From Hydrogenophaga sp. IBVHS1 (GTDB lineage: Bacteria > Pseudomonadota > Gammaproteobacteria > Burkholderiales > Burkholderiaceae_C): a stretch of DNA of 64,000 bases. The notes under the pieces were generated by a model. The model made no database searches. It had not been told where the DNA came from and saw only the letters and a program-made list of their open reading frames with translations. Positions 59,056 to 64,000 of this stretch are shown here, piece by piece. Location of the stretch: assembly GCF_002127265.1 (NCBI RefSeq), contig NZ_NFUU01000001.1, positions 1 to 64,000 on the forward strand, written 5' to 3'. A program made the position numbers and the translations under genes. Position 1 is the first letter of the stretch; each line of letters starts with the position of its first letter.

Positions 59056-60573
59056 TCAGGAGAGGGTGGAGGCTTGGTGGACCGTCCAGTTCGCCAGCCC
59101 GCCTTCCAGACTGAACGCCTGGGCGTGGCCGCGGTGCCGCAATGCGCGTGCGGCCAGTGTGCTGCGGTTGCCGCTGCGGCAGAAAAAAACCACCGGCAGG
59201 TCGGCGGGCAATGGGAGCCCATCGGGCAGGTGGTTCAGCAAGCTGGACAAGGGAACCTGCTCGCACGCAAACCCCGCACCCAGTGCCGGTTCGTCGGACA
59301 CGCCATGTTCACTGGTCTCACGCACGTCCACCAGCAAGGGCCTGGGTTGGGCCAGCATCAAGGCATGGAGGCGTGATGCACTCAGCCCCACGTCGACCAG
59401 TGAGGGTGTGGCACGCAGCGTGGCTCCACAGGCCCGGATGCGCGCACAGGCCTCGTCGATGAATTCGGCGCCATCCGCCGCACCGAATGACAGGCGAACG
59501 GCTGCCGTCGCCTGCCAGGCTGGAAGCCCCATGGCCTCCAGCACTTCGCTGGGCTGCGCCTGGGCAGAGCCACAGGCCGACCCTCCGCTGACGCGGAGCC
59601 CCGCAGAATCGAACACGTCCAGCAGCAGACTGGAACGCAGGCCCGGCACGGCGAAGTTCAGGGTGGTGGGCAGGCACAGCTCGGCAGGTGCGTTGAACAC
59701 CAGGCCGGGGAAGGCCTCCTGCAGTGCGCAGGCGAGGCGTTGGCGATGGGCTTGCAGCGTTGCCTCGGCGTGGAAAGTCTGGCCGTCCTCCAGCGCGTCC
59801 AGCACGGCGCCGAGCGCGGCGATGCCCGCCATGTTCTCGGTGCCGGCGCGCAGCGCGCCTTCCTGGCCGCCGCCCGTGAGCAGGGGCGTGAAGGGTGCAC
59901 CTTCGCGCACATACAGCAGGCCCACGCCCTTGGGCGCATAGAGCTTATGGCCCGAAAACGGCGCGTAGTGAATGCGCCGCTCGGCCAGTTTCAGGTCCAG
60001 CTTGCCCAGGGCCTGCACGCTGTCCACCGTCCACAGGGCTTTGCTGGTGCCCAGGGCGGCCTCGATGCCGTCGAGGTCGCTGACCACGCCGGTCTCATTG
60101 TTCGCAGCCATGGTGCAGACCAGCCCGGCGCGGGGTGCGTGTTCGGCGAGCCAGGCCAGATCGTGGCGGCCGTCGCAGCCCACGGGAATGGGCAGGATGG
60201 GAAAGTCCAGCCCCAGCAGTTGATTCCAGTGCTTCAGCGCCGCTGGCACGGCCTTGTGTTCGGTGGCGCCGTAGAGCAGCAGCGAAGGCGCATTCGCGTC
60301 AGCGTCGCGCCGCCCGCGCAGCTCCACGAGCGCGGACAGCACGGCGGTCTGGATGCCCTCCGTCGCTCCGCTGGTGAACAACATCTGTCCCGTCGGCACA
60401 TCCAGCACGCGGTGTGCGCTGGCCCGCACGCGTTCCAGCATGGCGCGCGCCCGAAGGCCGCTGACGTGGATGCTGCTCGGGTTGCCAAAGGTTTCGGCCA
60501 TCACAGCCAGTGCCGTCGCGCGCGCCTGCGGCAGGACCGGTGTGGTGGCATTGGCGTCGAGGTAAATATCCAT
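59056..60573 (-). CDS. Cysteine desulfurase-rhodanese fusion protein
   Basis: A 505-aa fusion. Residues ~1-390 are an IscS/NifS-like class V enzyme: LDANATTPVLPQA at the start, His106 (ATEHKAV), PLP-lysine Lys210 (FSGHKLYAPKG), and the active-site Cys334 on the flexible loop (SGGSACGSAQAQPSEVL). Residues ~410-500 are a rhodanese with active Cys465 (FCRSGNRS). It should move sulfur from cysteine to the desulfurase Cys and then to the rhodanese Cys, forming a persulfide for a downstream acceptor. No iscU, sufE or thiI is adjacent. It is divergent from an Lrp-type regulator. ATG at 60573 is preferred; GGGA lies about eight bases upstream. Confidence 0.92.
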   Translation of the reverse strand: MDIYLDANATTPVLPQARATALAVMAETFGNPSSIHVSGLRARAMLERVRASAHRVLDVPTGQMLFTSGATEGIQTAVLSALVELRGRRDADANAPSLLLYGATEHKAVPAALKHWNQLLGLDFPILPIPVGCDGRHDLAWLAEHAPRAGLVCTMAANNETGVVSDLDGIEAALGTSKALWTVDSVQALGKLDLKLAERRIHYAPFSGHKLYAPKGVGLLYVREGAPFTPLLTGGGQEGALRAGTENMAGIAALGAVLDALEDGQTFHAEATLQAHRQRLACALQEAFPGLVFNAPAELCLPTTLNFAVPGLRSSLLLDVFDSAGLRVSGGSACGSAQAQPSEVLEAMGLPAWQATAAVRLSFGAADGAEFIDEACARIRACGATLRATPSLVDVGLSASRLHALMLAQPRPLLVDVRETSEHGVSDEPALGAGFACEQVPLSSLLNHLPDGLPLPADLPVVFFCRSGNRSTLAARALRHRGHAQAFSLEGGLANWTVHQASTLS

Positions 60574-60692
60574 CCTGAATCCCTGGTGTTGGCGTAACCT
60601 GGAATTCTGCTGGGGGTCAGGCGGAACCCACATGCCTTCTGTTCGATGAAATGGTCGCAAAAGAGCATGCTGTTCCATTTATGATGGATTCT
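60574..60692. promoter_or_regulatory. Divergent desulfurase/Lrp control region
   Basis: A 119-bp spacer, AT-richer toward the regulator gene (TTTATGATGGATTCTATGAAAATGG). It likely carries promoters for both genes and Lrp-type sites. Several candidate start codons of the regulator lie at its right end. Confidence 0.45.
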
Positions 60693-61160
60693 ATGAAAAT
60701 GGATTCCACCGACATCCGCATTCTCGATATCCTGCAGCACGACGCCGAGCAGCAGGTGGCGCAGATTGCCGAGCAGGTCGGCCTGTCTGCCACACCCTGC
60801 TGGCGGCGCATCCAGCGCCTCAAGGCGGCGGGCGTCATCACACGGCAGGTGGCGTTGGTGGACCCGCAGAAGGTCAACGTGGGTGTGACGGTCTTCGTGT
60901 CGGTGCGCACGAGCACGCACACCCAGGCGTGGTTCGAGCAGTTCCGCGCCACCGTGCAGGCCATTCCCGAAGTGGTCGAGTTCTACCGCATGAGCGGCGA
61001 CGTGGACTATCTGCTGCGGGTGGTGGTGCCGGACATCGCCGCCTACGACCGCGTCTACAAGCGCCTGACCGATGGCACCAGCCTGCACGACGTGAGCTCC
61101 AGCTTTGCCATGGAAGAGCTCAAGCTCACCACGGCGCTGCCGCTCACCTACGCAAAGTGA
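60693..61160 (+). CDS. Lrp/AsnC family transcriptional regulator
   Basis: A ~155-aa feast/famine regulator. The winged HTH (DSTDIRILDILQHDAEQQVAQIAEQVGLSATPCWRRIQRLKAAGVI) is followed by a RAM domain (~70-150; GDVDYLLRVVVPDIAAYDRVY). Four in-frame ATGs (60681, 60684, 60693, 60699) compete; 60693 gives the common family N-terminus. It is divergent from the cysteine desulfurase-rhodanese gene, so it may respond to cysteine or another amino acid; this is inference. Confidence 0.9.
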   Translation: MKMDSTDIRILDILQHDAEQQVAQIAEQVGLSATPCWRRIQRLKAAGVITRQVALVDPQKVNVGVTVFVSVRTSTHTQAWFEQFRATVQAIPEVVEFYRMSGDVDYLLRVVVPDIAAYDRVYKRLTDGTSLHDVSSSFAMEELKLTTALPLTYAK

Positions 61161-61169
61161 ACACGCCAT

Positions 61170-61204
61170 GAAAAAAGCCCGGTGCCTGAAAGGCAGCGGG
61201 CTTT
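61170..61204. terminator. Bidirectional terminator between Lrp-type gene and ssb
   Basis: AAAGCCCGGTGCCT and AGGCAGCGGGCTTT form a near-perfect 14-bp stem with a short loop (61175-61204). On the minus strand it is followed by TTTTTT, and on the plus strand by few T's. It is a strong terminator for ssb and can act on the regulator from the other side. Confidence 0.85.
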
Positions 61205-61223
61205 GGCGTGAACGGAGGCAGGA

Positions 61224-61730
61224 TCAGAACGGAATGTCGTCGTCCATGTCATCAAAACCGCTGGACTGCCGTGCCGGTGCTGCTGCCGGGGCCTGGCGCG
61301 GTGCAGCGGCCGGGGCGCGTGGGGCTGCAGCCGCCGGGCGCGAATAACCGCTACCGCCACCGCCGCCTTCCTCACCGCTGGGGCCGCCCATGCCCTGCCG
61401 GCCACCCAGCAGCTGCATTTCGCTGGCGATGATGTCCGTGGCGCTTTTCTCGATGCCATCCTTGTCGGTGTACTTGCGGTAGGTCAGGCGGCCTTCGACG
61501 TAGATGGGGGTACCTTTTTTCACATATTCGCCCACGATTTCGGCCAGGCGTTCGAAGAAGGTGACGCGGTGCCACTGGGTTTCTTCGATGAACTCGCCGG
61601 AGGTGCGGTCCTTGCGGCGACTGGTGGTGGCGATGCTGATGTTCGCCACGGCACCCCCCGAGGGCAGGTAGCGGATTTCGGGGTCGCGGCCGCAGTTGCC
61701 GACGAGGATGACTTTGTTGACAGATGCCAT
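61224..61730 (-). CDS. ssb: Single-stranded DNA-binding protein
   Basis: A 168-aa SSB. The OB fold covers residues 1-110 ([55 protein letters not shown]). A Gly/Pro/Ala-rich linker follows, and the C-terminal tip DDMDDDIPF, which binds partner proteins, is intact. It starts at 61730 in a 124-bp spacer before the divergent ClC gene. Confidence 0.96.
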   Translation of the reverse strand: MASVNKVILVGNCGRDPEIRYLPSGGAVANISIATTSRRKDRTSGEFIEETQWHRVTFFERLAEIVGEYVKKGTPIYVEGRLTYRKYTDKDGIEKSATDIIASEMQLLGGRQGMGGPSGEEGGGGGSGYSRPAAAAPRAPAAAPRQAPAAAPARQSSGFDDMDDDIPF

Positions 61731-61854
61731 GGTGGTGTCCTGAGGTGGGGGCGGCAGCCCGCGTGGGCGCGGCCGCAAAAACGACCTGTCATTGTGCCGC
61801 AACTGCCGCGCTGCGACCGGGACGCCGCACAGCCGCGCCTTACACTGGCCGACC

Positions 61855-63240
61855 ATGAAAGGCGAACCCGACTTCCTGCAGAACCTGCGCGACGAGATGG
61901 GCGACATGCGTCAGTGGCTGGACCGTGTGGTGGTCATCGGTTACGCCGTGCTCACCGGTCTCGCCGTGGTGCTGTTCACCTTGCTGGCAGACGCCGCGGT
62001 CGAGCTCTATGGCCAGCTGCGCGGTGGCTGGTGGTGGGCGCCGCTGTTGTGGACGCCCGCGCTCACCGCGCTGGTGGTGTGGGCCGTGCGCCGCTGGGCG
62101 CCGGGTGCGGCCGGCTCGGGCGTGCCGCAGGTGCTGACCGCGCTGGACCCGGCCACGCCGCTGAAAGAACGCTCGCGCTTCGTGTCGCTGCGCCTGAGCA
62201 TCGCCAAGATCCTGGCGGTCTCGGGCGGCTTGCTGGCCGGCCTTTCCATCGGACGACAGGGACCTTCGGTGCAGGTGGCGGCCGGCATCATGCTGCACGC
62301 GCGGCGCTGGCTCTCGCCCGCCTCGGGCATCAGCGACCGCGAACTGCTGGTGGCCGGAGGCGCGGCCGGCATTGCCGCCGCGTTCAACACGCCCCTGGGT
62401 GGCATCGTGTTCGCCATCGAAGAGCTCTCGCGTCGCCTGCAGGACCGCAGCAGCGGCCTCATGCTCGCGGCCATCGTCATCGCCGGCCTGGTGGCCGTGT
62501 CCGCTTTCGGCAACCTGTCGTATTTCGGTCGCGTGCGTGCCGATGCGTTGTCGTGGTGGAACCTGTTGTTGCCGGGCGCCGTGGTGGCGATCGGTTGTGG
62601 TCTGCTGGGCGGCCTGCTGTCGCGCCTCATGCTGGCGTCGTTCACCGGCCTGCCGGATCGTTTTTGCGCCTACCGCCGCAAGCGGCCGGTAACCTTCGCC
62701 GCCTTCTGTGGATTCATGGTGGCGCTGATTGTGGTGGTCAGCAACGGTGCGACGGTGGGCGTGGGGCATGAGCACACGCGCGAGCTGCTGGATCAGGCGG
62801 CAAACGCCGAGGGCGGGCATCAGCCTTTCCTGTTCACCGGCCTGAAGTTCGTGGCTTCGTGGCTGTCCGCGTGGAGTGGCGTGCCGGGCGGCATCTTCGG
62901 GCCGAGCCTGTCGATCGGCGCCGGGCTGGGGGCCGATGTGGCCTGGCTGCTGGGTTCGCCGCATGGGGTGGCGCTGATCGCGCTGGGCATGTGCGGCTTT
63001 CTGGCGGCCGTCACGCAGACGCCCATCACCGCCATGATCATCGTGATGGAGATGACCGATGGCCATAACATGGTGCTGAGCCTGATGGCCTGCGCGCTGC
63101 TGGCCAGCCTGGTCTCTCGCATGATCAGCCGCCCGCTCTACAGCACCATGTCCTTGCTGATGATGCGTTCACTGCGCGAGCCCCGGCCGCTCGACGCCAC
63201 CGGCTTGCCACCCACGACCGGCCCGTCAACGCTGCGTTGA
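61855..63240 (+). CDS. ClC-type chloride channel/transporter with Gln at the gating site
   Basis: A 461-aa ClC protein with the usual ~18 membrane helices. Selectivity-filter motifs: GSGVPQV (residues 87-93), [10 protein letters not shown] (131-140), and [16 protein letters not shown] (~345). The gating glutamate of GREGP is Gln135 (CAG at 62257-62259), which in E. coli ClcA (E148Q) abolishes proton coupling. The internal Glu in AIEELSRR (ClcA E203 region) is kept. This suggests passive, channel-like anion transport. The 3' end overlaps the convergent MFS gene by 15 bp. Confidence 0.9.
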   Translation: MKGEPDFLQNLRDEMGDMRQWLDRVVVIGYAVLTGLAVVLFTLLADAAVELYGQLRGGWWWAPLLWTPALTALVVWAVRRWAPGAAGSGVPQVLTALDPATPLKERSRFVSLRLSIAKILAVSGGLLAGLSIGRQGPSVQVAAGIMLHARRWLSPASGISDRELLVAGGAAGIAAAFNTPLGGIVFAIEELSRRLQDRSSGLMLAAIVIAGLVAVSAFGNLSYFGRVRADALSWWNLLLPGAVVAIGCGLLGGLLSRLMLASFTGLPDRFCAYRRKRPVTFAAFCGFMVALIVVVSNGATVGVGHEHTRELLDQAANAEGGHQPFLFTGLKFVASWLSAWSGVPGGIFGPSLSIGAGLGADVAWLLGSPHGVALIALGMCGFLAAVTQTPITAMIIVMEMTDGHNMVLSLMACALLASLVSRMISRPLYSTMSLLMMRSLREPRPLDATGLPPTTGPSTLR

Positions 63241-64000
63241 AGAAGCGGCTGGCTTCATCGGCCACGCGATGACAAGCCAGACCAGCATGAGCACCGCGCT
63301 GGCGGCGAAGATGCCGGCGCTGCCCCAGGCCTTGACCACCACACCCCCCAGGCTGCCGCCGGCAAAAATGCCGAGCGACATGAGCGTGTTGTAGACACCC
63401 AGCGCCGCACCGCGCTGGCGAGGCTCTGCCAGGCGCGAGGCGAGGCTGGGCTGGCTGGCTTCCTGCGTGTTGAAGCCGACGAAATAAAGGCACAGCAGCA
63501 GCGCCGCCAGCCACAGCGAAGGGGCCTGCAGGCTGAACAGGAAACCCAGCTGCACCAGCGCGATGAGCGCGATCGAACCCAGGTACACGGCCTTGAAGTG
63601 GCCCATGCGCTCCAGGCGGAACAGCAGGCCGCCCATGATCAGCAGCGAAGCCAGCACGGCGGGCAGGTAGACCTTCCAGTGTTCGGCTGTGGGTATGCCG
63701 GTTTCCAGCAGCAGCGCGGGAACGGCCATCCACATGGCGATCTGTACCGCGTGCAGCACGAACACGCCCACATCGACGCGCAGCAGCTCGGCATTGGCCA
63801 GCACTTCGCGCAGGCCACCTCGGCCACCGACCTGCGGCAACGCAGGCTCGGGTGGCACCACCCAGACCACCACCGCCATGCCGGCGAGCGCGAGCACGGC
63901 AGTGAGGGCGAACAGGCCCTCCAGACCAATGTGTGGCACCAGCAGCGGTGCCATCACCAGGGAGAGCGCGAACATGAGCGCGATGCTGATGCCCACCAGC
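63226..64000 (-). CDS. MFS transporter, C-terminal part (runs off the window)
   Basis: At least 258 residues of the C-terminal half of an MFS carrier, with seven to eight hydrophobic helices (ALMFALSLVMAPLLVPHIG; VFVLHAVQIAMWMAVPALLLETG; LLLCLYFVGFNTQEASQPSLASR). The Gly/Gln/Ala-Ser-rich motif GFNTQEASQPSLAS is typical of a bacterial drug-efflux branch (YajR-like). The frame is open to base 64000 without a family-like start, so the N-terminal half (TM1-5) lies beyond the edge. The 3' end overlaps the ClC gene. The substrate is unknown. Confidence 0.85.
   Translation of the reverse strand, partial: LVGISIALMFALSLVMAPLLVPHIGLEGLFALTAVLALAGMAVVVWVVPPEPALPQVGGRGGLREVLANAELLRVDVGVFVLHAVQIAMWMAVPALLLETGIPTAEHWKVYLPAVLASLLIMGGLLFRLERMGHFKAVYLGSIALIALVQLGFLFSLQAPSLWLAALLLCLYFVGFNTQEASQPSLASRLAEPRQRGAALGVYNTLMSLGIFAGGSLGGVVVKAWGSAGIFAASAVLMLVWLVIAWPMKPAASSTQR

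Overview
The window is a contiguous stretch of ordinary chromosome from a GC-rich beta-proteobacterium of the Burkholderiales, most likely family Comamonadaceae (Hydrogenophaga/Acidovorax-like). The basis is the very high GC3, several families typical of that order (a DUF3567 protein, a PhaM-type PHA-granule protein), the gene orders, and GC-rich intergenic hairpin clusters of a comamonad style. The family assignment is inferred from reading, not from alignment. I see no prophage, insertion sequence, CRISPR array, tRNA or conjugative module.

Layout. 1-698: the 3' end of a 23S rRNA gene, the 5S gene and a strong terminator, i.e. the end of an rRNA operon. 750-12012: a patatin-like lipase, a PQQ-type sugar dehydrogenase lipoprotein, a DinG-family helicase carrying an in-frame palindromic repeat, a CopD-like membrane protein, then a tightly packed minus-strand group (DUF502 protein, acyl-CoA synthetase/GNAT fusion, exported intradiol dioxygenase, YdjM-like hydrolase). 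12016-14635: the conserved rsmI / yraN / SIS(diaA) / dolP neighbourhood, with the SIS gene broken by a two-base expansion in a GC run. 14645-19249: a 3-hydroxyisobutyrate-dehydrogenase-type enzyme, the pilT-pilU twitching motors, YggS and a DUF3617 protein. 19300-25323: an Lrp-type regulator divergent from a bifunctional putA, followed by a JmjC/cupin-type oxygenase and a glutamine-synthetase-like ligase.

25320-35088 is rich in signalling: a GAF/PAS/GGDEF/EAL protein, a small conserved unknown protein, a biotin-carrier/carboxyltransferase fusion, and a seven-PAS histidine kinase overlapping its response regulator. 35140-45503 holds glcD, hsp20, a trypsin-like protease, a DUF2846-type lipoprotein, purU with a LysR gene, an omega-aminotransferase, a ChaN-like lipoprotein, an AbrB-family membrane protein and an orphan branched-chain-amino-acid-type binding protein. 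45646-53373: DUF3567 and DUF3108 proteins, an IclR regulator divergent from a fumarylacetoacetase-family enzyme, a VOC protein, a DksA-like protein, and an enoyl-CoA hydratase/PhaM/FIST run. 53348-64000: an MFS carrier, a ProQ/FinO RNA chaperone, an XRE-like regulator, a ceramidase-like membrane hydrolase, a lysophospholipid transporter/acyltransferase fusion, a cysteine desulfurase-rhodanese fusion with a divergent Lrp regulator, ssb, a ClC channel with Gln at the gating-glutamate position, and a second MFS carrier that runs off the right edge.

Genes are very closely packed. Convergent neighbours overlap at their 3' ends six times, and co-directional neighbours often share ATGA or TGATG junctions. 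No single locus is clearly a new defence or mobile system. The most distinctive items are the domain fusions (biotin carrier + carboxyltransferase; cysteine desulfurase + rhodanese; transporter + acyltransferase), the oxygenase/ligase pair behind putA, the palindromic repeat inside dinG, the 774-bp duplication inside the kinase, and the GC-tract frameshift in the SIS gene.
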